NCBI GenBank assembly: GCA_015061765.1
Contig: SUVZ01000137.1
Span: forward strand, 1-8,917
Source: Lentisphaerota bacterium
GTDB taxonomy: Bacteria > Verrucomicrobiota > Kiritimatiellia > RFP12 > UBA1067
Length of the DNA stretch: 8,917 nucleotides
Reading direction: 5' to 3'
Shown here: positions 1 through 6,798 of the stretch, piece by piece
Position numbering within the stretch: the first letter of the stretch is position 1
Layout of the letters: each line of letters starts with the position of its first letter
The notes under the pieces: model-generated
What the model was told of the DNA's origin: nothing
The model's database searches: none
Seen by the model: the letters and a program-made list of their open reading frames with translations, nothing else
Made by a program: the position numbers and the translations under genes

Positions 1-506
1 ACCCAGATTGCCCCGCCGGGCTCAATCGTATGCGGCATGTACGCCATGCCACTCGACATGACGACAGGCTGCGTCACCCACAAACGACCGTCCGGCGAAT
101 CGTAGCCCGTGCCCGATTCGTACTGCCCCCACGCCTTGTCCGCGAACCGCGCATCCGCCTGCGCTTTCGTGTAGGCGTTGGAAGGCCACCATGTTCCAAA
201 GAACCATTCCCAGCGCGTAAGTTCGTTCCATATCTCGCCATACTTGCCGCTCCCATCCTGAAGCTTGTAGCGGGCGGAGAGCGACGGCATGCGCGTGACT
301 GAATTGTAGTTCGTGACCACAAGCGCGAAATCATCGCCCGTGACAACGCCGTTCAACGCGCGAACCTGCGCAGCGGCGTTATTGGCGGTGGATTGGATCG
401 CCTGCACCTTGCCATCCACGTACGATTCGTAGGCGACGCGACCTTGGCCGAAAACAGCCAGGCACACAACTCCGAAAACCATCGACATCAACAATTTCAA
501 CTTCAT
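1..506 (-). CDS. Secreted or fibre-like tail protein, N-terminal part (runs off left edge)
   Basis: This is an open frame of 168 codons with no stop before the window edge, so the C-terminus is missing. The ATG at 506 follows the TGA of the preceding gene by one base (TGA-T-ATG) and has a strong AAGGAG site 7 bases upstream. The N-terminus looks like a Sec signal peptide: MKLKLL, a hydrophobic core at about residues 5-19, and possible cleavage near AVFG/QGR (about residue 20). A short Ala/Gln-rich helical stretch follows (about 29-50). An aromatic patch, WEWFFGTWW, lies at about 99-107. The motif YTKAQADARF at 112-121 is of a kind common as a linker in phage tail fibres. Together with its place at the end of the fibre cluster, this suggests a fibre or surface-binding protein. 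A host-surface protein encoded by the prophage is the main alternative. I recognise no enzymatic motif. Confidence 0.72.
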   Translation of the reverse strand, partial: MKLKLLMSMVFGVVCLAVFGQGRVAYESYVDGKVQAIQSTANNAAAQVRALNGVVTGDDFALVVTNYNSVTRMPSLSARYKLQDGSGKYGEIWNELTRWEWFFGTWWPSNAYTKAQADARFADKAWGQYESGTGYDSPDGRLWVTQPVVMSSGMAYMPHTIEPGGAIW

Positions 507-507
507 A

Positions 508-1803
508 TCAGATCTCCTTAACTTCAAGAACCAAATCATCATCAACCGCAAGCTCTGCGACTCTGCCGTTGGGCGCGGTGAGGGTGAGCGGCGCGGACTG
601 CGCCGGGCTGGATGCGCGTTCGACACGGAACTTGCCGGGCGCGACCTCCGCGACATCCCACACGGTCAGCCCCGGAGCGAGCTTCGACGCGCCGGGCAGA
701 GCCTCGACCACTTCGCCGCCCTGCCATTCGACGGCCTTCTCGGTCTCCACGTCAGTTTCGACGGCGAGGGAGAAACAACGCGCCTTCGTGGCGTCGGCGG
801 AAGCGGGGAGGGAGACGGCGAGGTGTTGTACAGGGGTTGAGACGTTATACGTCATTTCAAGCAACCCGGTTAAGTCACTTGCAACAAATTCTAGGCTTGC
901 ATATTTGTCTTCCCATACTATATGTTCGGTCAAGTCACTATATTCAAGGTCGACATTTATAGGATTGTCCGTCAGCCTGTCTAACTGGATCTCACCCATC
1001 ACTATGCAGAAAAACTGAGTGTCCGCTGGAATTTCACCTACAACTTCACCATACTGATCATCAAAAACATAATTGATCCCTGTAGTCCTTAGATATATCG
1101 TTGTCTCCTCAGTGATTACGGAATAGCGAACCTCGATAATTTCGCAGTCCTCAAAAATGCGGGTAATGTTCAAAGAAACTTCTTCGTCGTTATCTGGGTC
1201 AAAAAAGTACACTATCCAATGGGAGGGCAGCACGGTACAACCACCCCATGTTCTAATGGACTTTACCTGCAGCCTGCCGTCCACCCAGTTCGCCTCGCCG
1301 TCCACAGGCTTGAGCGTGACCGTGGTATCGGTGACTTCAGGGGTGAGGGCGTGAAGCTTGACGGAAGCGCTTGCATCTTTCATCGCTGCGGCGATCGCCT
1401 TCGTGACTTCCGCCTTTTTCGCGTAGTCCCCGAGATCCACCGTGGAGACGGCGAGGGTCACTTCCTGCGGATCGTCCTTGCCGTAGGCTTCGTGTACGCT
1501 GTTCGTGACCTTCACGCGGATGGAGTTGTTTATCGTGCGCACGCGCCCCTTGGAATCGTACACGCGCACGGTTGCGGCATGGATGCCGAGCGGCATGCGC
1601 TGCGTCTCCGCCGCCGTGAAGGCGAACGGACACACAAGCTCGCCCGTCGCGCTTGCCGGGAAAGATTTGCGGAAGCCGAGAACCTCGACCTCGACGGTGC
1701 ATCCGGAAAGATTGAGGTTTGAGGATGTGACAACCTTCAGCGTAAATCCCGTGGATCCGCGAAAGTCGGTATCATCGCCTTTGTAGATTACTGGTATTGC
1801 CAT
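508..1803 (-). CDS. BppU-like baseplate/tail fibre protein with AT-rich central module
   Basis: This 431-residue protein has no signal peptide. Residues 1-101 are beta-rich and begin VIYKGDDTDFRGSTGFTLKV. That resembles the Ig-like N-terminal domain of phage baseplate upper proteins (BppU type), which attaches receptor-binding parts to the baseplate. Residues about 124-150 (DYAKKAEVTKAIAAAMKDAS) look like a helical linker of the kind seen between fibre modules. Residues about 182-320 are rich in Asp/Glu, Ile and aromatics and are encoded by DNA of about 42% GC, against 65-70% on both sides. Residues about 322-431 form a beta-rich end domain containing VWDVAEVAPGKFRVERASS. The ATG at 1803 has an AAAGG site 7 bases upstream. 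The gene lies 30 bases after the YadA-like gene and 1 base before the next fibre gene. Receptor binding by the central or end domain is inferred. The structural role is likely, but the exact family is not proven. Confidence 0.72.
   Translation of the reverse strand: MAIPVIYKGDDTDFRGSTGFTLKVVTSSNLNLSGCTVEVEVLGFRKSFPASATGELVCPFAFTAAETQRMPLGIHAATVRVYDSKGRVRTINNSIRVKVTNSVHEAYGKDDPQEVTLAVSTVDLGDYAKKAEVTKAIAAAMKDASASVKLHALTPEVTDTTVTLKPVDGEANWVDGRLQVKSIRTWGGCTVLPSHWIVYFFDPDNDEEVSLNITRIFEDCEIIEVRYSVITEETTIYLRTTGINYVFDDQYGEVVGEIPADTQFFCIVMGEIQLDRLTDNPINVDLEYSDLTEHIVWEDKYASLEFVASDLTGLLEMTYNVSTPVQHLAVSLPASADATKARCFSLAVETDVETEKAVEWQGGEVVEALPGASKLAPGLTVWDVAEVAPGKFRVERASSPAQSAPLTLTAPNGRVAELAVDDDLVLEVKEI
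514..519 (-). promoter_or_regulatory. Shine-Dalgarno site AAGGAG for the left-edge gene
   Basis: On the minus strand AAGGAG lies 7 bases before the ATG at 506, inside the last codons of the 431-residue gene. This fixes the start of the truncated left-edge gene and implies translation coupled to the gene before it. Confidence 0.75.
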
Positions 1804-1833
1804 TGGGAAGCCTTTCTATCTATAGCCGATCAG

Positions 1834-2469
1834 TCAATTGCCGGACAGGGGGATGGAGCCAGCCTTAACGCCGTTGGTGTAAACCTGAAGCGCACCGTCT
1901 TCAACCACCATGCGCGGAGTCCAGTCGCAGGATTTCACGCCTTGAAGGTGCAGCGCATGTCCCGCCTTGATTATGACATTCGACGGACAGGAGAGAACGA
2001 GCTGGTTGTCGGCGGTCAGCACATGGTTGCCGTTGAACCAGAAGATGGGCGCATACACCGTATGACGAAAAACGTCAGGCGTAATGTACATGACATTATC
2101 CCTCATGACAATGCGCCCGCCGATAGAGATGGCGTCGGTTACATTCGTTTCGCCCGCCATCTCCCCCACACCGATTGCGATGCAGTTCTCGATATTGGAC
2201 GATTCGCGCCCCGCTCCATCTCCGATGAAGACATTGCCATCCGACTTCTCGGCCCTGTACCCTGCCGCCGTGCCGACAGAGACAGTGTTCGTGCCATGTC
2301 CACGGTAGAACGCCCATGTGCCGAGAGCGACATTCTGCGCCCCTTGCGATTCCTCCCCGGCATGCACTCCATTGTGCACGAGATTAGTATATTGCGAACT
2401 GAACGCAACACTCCACCACAGGATGCAAAGCACCAGTATTGCCGTTGAAATTCTGCTGTCGATGTTCAT
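1834..2469 (-). CDS. Small protein with N-terminal hydrophobic leader and YadA-head-like repeats
   Basis: This 211-residue protein has a hydrophobic N-terminus at residues 10-23 (ILVLCILWWSVAF), either a signal peptide cut near AFS/SQ or an uncleaved anchor. Residues about 46-119 hold five imperfect repeats of about 15-17 residues: NVALGTWAF, NTVSVGTAAGY, GNVFIGDGAG, NCIAIGVGEMAG and DAISIGG. The N-x-[VAI]-x-[IVL]-G-x-x-A spacing matches the left-handed beta-roll heads of trimeric autotransporters (YadA/Hep_Hag type). Similar repeats occur in phage fibres that end in a chaperone of endosialidase. The C-terminal 90 residues are beta-rich, with no recognisable S74 chaperone or YadA membrane anchor. 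The ATG at 2469 has GGAG 7 bases upstream and lies 18 bases after the 971-residue gene. A trimeric fibre tip or a secreted adhesin is the best guess. Confidence 0.7.
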   Translation of the reverse strand: MNIDSRISTAILVLCILWWSVAFSSQYTNLVHNGVHAGEESQGAQNVALGTWAFYRGHGTNTVSVGTAAGYRAEKSDGNVFIGDGAGRESSNIENCIAIGVGEMAGETNVTDAISIGGRIVMRDNVMYITPDVFRHTVYAPIFWFNGNHVLTADNQLVLSCPSNVIIKAGHALHLQGVKSCDWTPRMVVEDGALQVYTNGVKAGSIPLSGN

Positions 2470-2487
2470 TTCTCCGCTCCATTCCCT

Positions 2488-5403
2488 TTAATTGCCCTTG
2501 CGCCCCGTGAAGAATATGGGCGTCATATTCCTGTACATGTTCCAAATATCTCCGACGATCCTCCACCATTTTCTTTTCCACCTGCCTTCCTTGAACTCCC
2601 ATAGGGAATCCCACTCCGAACTGATTTCCGTCTGATAGGTAAAATCCACAACAGTGGGCGACAGATCCATGTGTTCTCCGGTCAACGGCGGAAGTGAAGA
2701 CGGTCTGTCCGGCTTGTCTGGCCATATAAGATCCGGCGTAGGGGGAGAACCGCCTTCGTCAGGATTCCAGACGAAAGACGATATCCTGTATACACGGCTC
2801 CGGAGACCGTCAGTCCCGCCCCGACTTTCTTTGCACGAAATCGTGGTGTCGAAATCACTCTCGTCGATTACATGATGCTCGGTCCCTCCACAGCCCAAGA
2901 CGGTCCACCACTCGTTGCCGACATTCACATCGGGGCACACCAGATCACGCGTTTCCGGGTCTTCCACGAATTGGTGATGCATCTGCACCAGGCCGCATCC
3001 GCACCAGTGGCCTTTGGCGTCGGGGCTGTTCGCGCGCAATACATACCCCCACTGCGTACCGGCCTCCAGATCGTTCATGTTGCGGTAGTGTCCAGCCATT
3101 ACGATTTTGTCGCCGGCGGACACTCCCGGCGGCTGAGGTCCGGTGTGTTCGCTTTCCGCAAGATGCGGGCTGTCCTGATCAAGGGACAGGCAATACAGGC
3201 ACCTGAGTTCCCCGCATGCCGTCCATACGTACAGATGATGCTGCTCTCCGCATCCGGGCGTATCGGGGAAATTCACGCCGCCGACACATACGCACGCACC
3301 CATCTCGCCGGCATCCGCTATCTTCCGACGGTGCAGATCCATGCTTTCCGTTTCCTGACTGCATTTCACGCACATGCCTACCACCAGATGATAATCATCA
3401 TGACCAGCGCCCTCAATACGGCAGTTGTATGTGCCGTCGTCGTTGTAGAACTTGTGGGATTCCGTCACCTTGTAGGAGGTCTTATCCAGCTGTTCTTCCC
3501 TTAGGCAGTACAGAGTGGCATGGTGAGTCGTCTCATCATCGTTGCCGTATCCATCGCCCGGCTCCCACTCGACATCATTGGCATCCATCTCGAACAGATG
3601 GTCAAGAACGAGGTGCATCAAACCACCTCCGGCGCGATTCCCTTCATAGCCAAGAGGAAAATACCTTTCGTTGCTGTCGGAGTAGTGACCGCAGAAGCAG
3701 CCGCAGTAGCGGCGGTTCCCTGCATCATCAATCTCCTCACCCACGCCATGCCAGCCGCCGTGGTACTCTTCGCCGTCCGGAACGAATCCGCATGCGCTGC
3801 GCGATCCCGGCTCTTCAACGATTTCGTTGTTTTCATCAACCGTGAAGATGCTCTCCTCCCGGCCGCAGCGCTTGCAGTCTCCATAGTCGATGAACTCGTG
3901 TTCTCGCTGTTTTCCGCAAACGCTGCACACGCAATGCACATACGAATGCCGTCCTTCCTTGCAGGGATCGCGCTTTTCAACCCTGCGCGGATACACATAC
4001 AGCGACTTCAGGCTTCCGGCATGATCCAGAAAGAGAGCCTTGAATGTCGACAGGTTCATCTGCCTGTTGCTGACGCTGTACCTTACGCCCTTCTCCGTCT
4101 CGTATCTGCCGAGAGCATCCGCATAATAGATGGCGTATGACGTGGGGAACGATACCCAATTCTCAACCTTGCACCAATCTGCAAGCGTGTACCAAGGGCA
4201 GGGGACGTACATCTCATCAGTGTCATGCTCCTCGCCCCTGTCGTTCACGCGCTTCTTGGGCGGCGTGCGGCTTACCGGAAGCGAAGTCACGCCAAGCTCC
4301 TCGCCGTTTTCATCCGTCCACGTTATGCGGAATGACGGTACGCCCTGATCCGCGCCGAACACCTGGCAATACCTGTCGGCAACGGCTTCAGGTACAAACA
4401 GAGCCTTCACGGAACGCCAGAGACGGGTGAGAGCCGAGACTTTCGGCGTGCCGTTTCTCGCCGCGTGCGCTTCAGCATCAGTGAGGCAGGAAGGCACGAG
4501 CGTGAACGTGCCGAGGATTCGCCCCCCTTCTGCGAGACTATCCACAACCGCCATGCGGAAGACGCCGTCAATGTCGGTCAAGGTCACAATGTGCGTTTCT
4601 TCAGATGGAGGGTTCACCCAGTTGGGAGAGGTGCTGGCGATGCTTTGATTGACTTCCATCTTGTAGGAGGTCAGATATGTCGTGGAAGATTGCACATCTT
4701 TGCCGATCTCCGCATCATAAAGCGCACTCTCGGAGATGATGCGGTTAGTATCAACCATTCCTCCGTCATACCGCCACTCGCACCAAAGAAGCTCGAGCGG
4801 CCTTGTGAACATATCGGCATTGTGGATCAGATGGCGGTTCCACACAAGCTGACCACTGGAAGCGCCGGTGGCATTCACCACCCTCATCGGATGATTCGTA
4901 TGCGCAACGGGGATTTCATCGATGGCGAACATCGTACCTGCCGGGATGCCGGGATAGCTTGAGGATGCGACCGTAAATCCCTTGTTCGTGGGACACACCC
5001 ACGATGCCTTGAAATACGCCTTGTGTGACCGCGACACAAAAACCCCGTTCGACATGTAGGAATCATCAAACACAAGGGAGTTTTCATCGAACTCAAGCAG
5101 CGAGAAGCGGCTTGCCTCCGCAAACTGCCCCAGCCCCTCGATGAACGACGGCAGGAAGTTCGTGGCTCCGGCAATCGCCCGAAGCGTTATCTCATCCACA
5201 TAGCTGTCGACATTGCGCCCGATTTCGGCCGAAACAGCCGCCGACATATTGGAGTTGATCTCCGACACGGTACGGTCAAGCTGCTTCTTGGTAACGCCGA
5301 CACCCGCGAAGGCGTGAAAGGCGAACGCGAGTGTAAGGGCGAGGGATGCAAGGTGGGACGTGTAGGACGCATCCCGCTTGAAATGTGCTTTGAAGTTTTT
5401 CAT
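2488..5403 (-). CDS. Large Cys/His-rich protein with N-terminal signal peptide, function unknown
   Basis: This is the largest gene in the window, encoding 971 residues. The N-terminus is a classic Sec signal: basic residues (KNFKAHFKR), a hydrophobic core LASLALTLAFAFHAFA, and AFA/GV cleavage after about residue 33. A predicted helical segment follows at about 38-78 (KKQLDRTVSEINSNMSAAVS). Residues about 95-470 form a mixed alpha/beta region that I do not recognise. Residues about 481-857 hold about 25 Cys and many His, with CxxC-type pairs at 493/496, 510/513, 678/681 and 735/738, and CxC pairs at 567/569/571, 704/706 and 801/803. This suggests a row of zinc-ribbon-like or disulphide-bonded modules. 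A Pro-rich linker (about 884-906) leads to a Trp/Arg-rich tail ending TGRKGN. The ATG at 5403 has AAAGG 9 bases upstream. By position it could be a tail-tip or fibre protein. The signal peptide also allows an exported surface protein. Confidence 0.75.
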   Translation of the reverse strand: MKNFKAHFKRDASYTSHLASLALTLAFAFHAFAGVGVTKKQLDRTVSEINSNMSAAVSAEIGRNVDSYVDEITLRAIAGATNFLPSFIEGLGQFAEASRFSLLEFDENSLVFDDSYMSNGVFVSRSHKAYFKASWVCPTNKGFTVASSSYPGIPAGTMFAIDEIPVAHTNHPMRVVNATGASSGQLVWNRHLIHNADMFTRPLELLWCEWRYDGGMVDTNRIISESALYDAEIGKDVQSSTTYLTSYKMEVNQSIASTSPNWVNPPSEETHIVTLTDIDGVFRMAVVDSLAEGGRILGTFTLVPSCLTDAEAHAARNGTPKVSALTRLWRSVKALFVPEAVADRYCQVFGADQGVPSFRITWTDENGEELGVTSLPVSRTPPKKRVNDRGEEHDTDEMYVPCPWYTLADWCKVENWVSFPTSYAIYYADALGRYETEKGVRYSVSNRQMNLSTFKALFLDHAGSLKSLYVYPRRVEKRDPCKEGRHSYVHCVCSVCGKQREHEFIDYGDCKRCGREESIFTVDENNEIVEEPGSRSACGFVPDGEEYHGGWHGVGEEIDDAGNRRYCGCFCGHYSDSNERYFPLGYEGNRAGGGLMHLVLDHLFEMDANDVEWEPGDGYGNDDETTHHATLYCLREEQLDKTSYKVTESHKFYNDDGTYNCRIEGAGHDDYHLVVGMCVKCSQETESMDLHRRKIADAGEMGACVCVGGVNFPDTPGCGEQHHLYVWTACGELRCLYCLSLDQDSPHLAESEHTGPQPPGVSAGDKIVMAGHYRNMNDLEAGTQWGYVLRANSPDAKGHWCGCGLVQMHHQFVEDPETRDLVCPDVNVGNEWWTVLGCGGTEHHVIDESDFDTTISCKESRGGTDGLRSRVYRISSFVWNPDEGGSPPTPDLIWPDKPDRPSSLPPLTGEHMDLSPTVVDFTYQTEISSEWDSLWEFKEGRWKRKWWRIVGDIWNMYRNMTPIFFTGRKGN

Positions 5404-5418
5404 CTTTGACTACCTTTC

Positions 5419-5446
5419 ACTAACTGCTAACCGCTAACCGCTAATC
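5419..5446. repeat. Four imperfect 7-bp tandem repeats (GCTAACC / GGTTAGC)
   Basis: The units read ACTAACT, GCTAACC, GCTAACC and GCTAATC on the plus strand, so two copies are exact and two differ at one or two positions. On the minus strand the unit is GGTTAGC. Each unit carries TAG, and because 7 is not a multiple of 3, successive TAGs fall in all three frames. The first is the stop codon of the 150-residue gene (5441-5443). The array occupies most of the short gap before the ribosome binding site of the 971-residue gene. Confidence 0.7.
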
Positions 5447-5893
5447 ATCTATGACCCACGTGTATTCGCCGTCGACCTCTTCGGCGAAAACTTTGTGGAG
5501 CCTTCCGGAACGGTCCGGGATCTCGGTGATAATCTGACTGCCGGTCGGCGAGACGGGAATCATGTCACCCGATTCAAAAGGACGGACGGCAATACAGCCG
5601 CGTCCGAGAGCGAACTTGTCGCCGTCGGAATCGAGTCCCCATACTTCGTAATGGCAGCAGCCGACAGCCGGAAACATCATCGGCGGAAGCTTCGCCTTCC
5701 AAACCCCTTCCGCATCGATGGAAGCAGGGATCGGGTTGAAGGCGTCCCCCTCTACCGAAATCACCGTAAGCTGCACGTTCGACACTTCACGCGGAACGCC
5801 CGAAATGCGCACCGGATACGCGCAAGCCCTGCGCACATCGATTGTGGCAAGCGGCAGAGCCAATCTTTCAACATCTATACGAATCACTTTCAT
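5441..5893 (-). CDS. Small beta-rich tail/baseplate-associated protein, 150 residues
   Basis: I place the start at the ATG at 5893 (MKVIRIDVER). It has AAGGAG 5 bases upstream, whereas the in-frame GTG six bases earlier overlaps that site and cannot use it. The protein is mostly beta: MKVIRIDVERLALPLA, then strands around VSNVQLTVISVEGD, WKAKLPPMMF and CHYEVWGLDSDGDKF, then ALGRGCIAVRPF. This strand order and the pattern of an ancestral 'item property, value, chain end' resemble the Ig-like N-terminal domain of BppU-type baseplate proteins, without a fibre attached. There is no signal peptide or membrane segment. It begins 9 bases after the preceding gene's stop codon. A tail-tip or connector role is inferred from position. 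I do not recognise the family with certainty. Confidence 0.65.
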   Translation of the reverse strand: MKVIRIDVERLALPLATIDVRRACAYPVRISGVPREVSNVQLTVISVEGDAFNPIPASIDAEGVWKAKLPPMMFPAVGCCHYEVWGLDSDGDKFALGRGCIAVRPFESGDMIPVSPTGSQIITEIPDRSGRLHKVFAEEVDGEYTWVIDD

Positions 5894-5898
5894 GGTCA

Positions 5899-5904
5899 CT
5901 CCTT
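5899..5904 (-). promoter_or_regulatory. Shine-Dalgarno site AAGGAG deciding the start at 5893
   Basis: AAGGAG on the minus strand lies 5 bases before the ATG at 5893 and overlaps the TAA stop of the preceding gene (5903-5905). The upstream GTG at 5899 shares a base with this site, so the ATG is the likely initiation codon. Confidence 0.75.
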
Positions 5905-6418
5905 ACAGTGAAACAATCTCGAAATAACCCTTTTCTTTGGAAATGGACTTGATGCGCCCATCCGGCTCCACGGCCATTTCACGGATGTGGAGCCGGTACG
6001 CCACGCCGCCAACGCTCACAATACGCGATATCACCTGCAACGTGGCGCCCACCGGAAGCGTTGTCCCGTCATCATTCTCGACAGGCTCTCCATCCTCATC
6101 CAGTTCAACATCACCGCGACTCCATTCCTTGTCCCGCTCCTGAGTCTCTTCATCAGCCGCTACATACCCGGTGCTCTTCGCCAGAGCCGTCGGATCTCCG
6201 GACGGCGCATCTGTATCATCAAGCATCTTCTTCACCTGTTCAACATCGATCTCGATGGAGACAGGCGCGGAAACGGAAGGTCTGGATGGCTTCGATACCT
6301 TCAGCCCCAAACCTCCGATAAGCGCGTTCACGAACCCGCCCACCTTGTTGAACCAGTCGCAGCCGACGGCAGAGATCGGAGTGCCCGGCGCAAAGTCATC
6401 CTTTACATGCAAGCTCAT
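5903..6418 (-). CDS. Hypothetical tail-module protein, 171 residues
   Basis: Residues about 1-45 form a Gly/hydrophobic segment (WFNKVGGFVNALIGGLGLKV). Residues about 55-115 are very acidic and probably flexible (KKMLDDTDAPSGDP, GDVELDEDGEPVENDDGT). The C-terminal 50 residues look like a compact beta domain (VGATLQVISRIVSVGGVAYR, then MAVEPDGRIKSISKEKGYF). The ATG at 6418 overlaps the TGA of the preceding gene as ATGA, and GAGGAGG lies just upstream within that gene, so the two are probably translationally coupled. I do not recognise a family. Position between the tape measure and the fibres suggests a tail-tip or baseplate component. Confidence 0.65.
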   Translation of the reverse strand: MSLHVKDDFAPGTPISAVGCDWFNKVGGFVNALIGGLGLKVSKPSRPSVSAPVSIEIDVEQVKKMLDDTDAPSGDPTALAKSTGYVAADEETQERDKEWSRGDVELDEDGEPVENDDGTTLPVGATLQVISRIVSVGGVAYRLHIREMAVEPDGRIKSISKEKGYFEIVSL

Positions 6419-6798
6419 CCAACGCCCTCCTCGATCGACATGGATCTTTCATGGATGCACACGGTCCAAAGCATGGAATCGCCGTCCTTTGTGCGCGTAA
6501 CTTCACGCGAATATGTGACAGCCGGATTTGCGCCGCCGGAAAGCGTCAACGCATCACTGAGCGAAATCGAGGCGCCGTCAGCGCCGACAACCGTGTCGGT
6601 GCTCATTGCATCCGATTCGGAAAGCCCCACGATTTCACGCACGGTCTCCGTGACGTTGCCGATAGCGACGACGCGCTTCCAGGATGTGGGCACACCGTCA
6701 ACCGTCACGGCCGGAACCACCTGCGCCTGGAGAAGAGTTTTATAGCCGCGTTTATTGACAATGCCCCTGTCGCCGGTCTCATATGTAGCAAATCCCAT
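6415..6798 (-). CDS. Hypothetical tail-module protein, 127 residues
   Basis: This soluble, mostly beta protein starts MGFATYETGDRGIVNKRGYK. Its centre is rich in Thr, Val and Ser (about residues 30-95), and it ends with a charged strand/helix (SMLWTVCIHERSMSIEEGVG). It has no signal peptide and no Cys-rich motif. The start codon overlaps the stop of the tape measure gene as TAATG, and a strong GGGGGTGA-type ribosome binding site lies 4 bases upstream. The next gene starts inside its stop codon. These overlaps suggest re-initiation and fixed ratios with its neighbours. Genes directly after the tape measure commonly encode distal tail or tail-tip proteins, so that is the inferred role. I do not recognise the family. 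Confidence 0.65.
   Translation of the reverse strand: MGFATYETGDRGIVNKRGYKTLLQAQVVPAVTVDGVPTSWKRVVAIGNVTETVREIVGLSESDAMSTDTVVGADGASISLSDALTLSGGANPAVTYSREVTRTKDGDSMLWTVCIHERSMSIEEGVG

Noticed and set aside
453..506. Lipoprotein signal in the left-edge gene around Cys 15
   Set aside because: The residues before the Cys (FGVV) do not fit a lipobox, so an ordinary Sec signal is more likely.
5987..6745. Long plus-strand open frames opposite the tail genes (for example 5987-6745 and 2872-3504)
   Set aside because: They lack ribosome binding sites and lie opposite well-supported minus-strand genes. Their composition is that of the reverse strand of GC-rich coding DNA.
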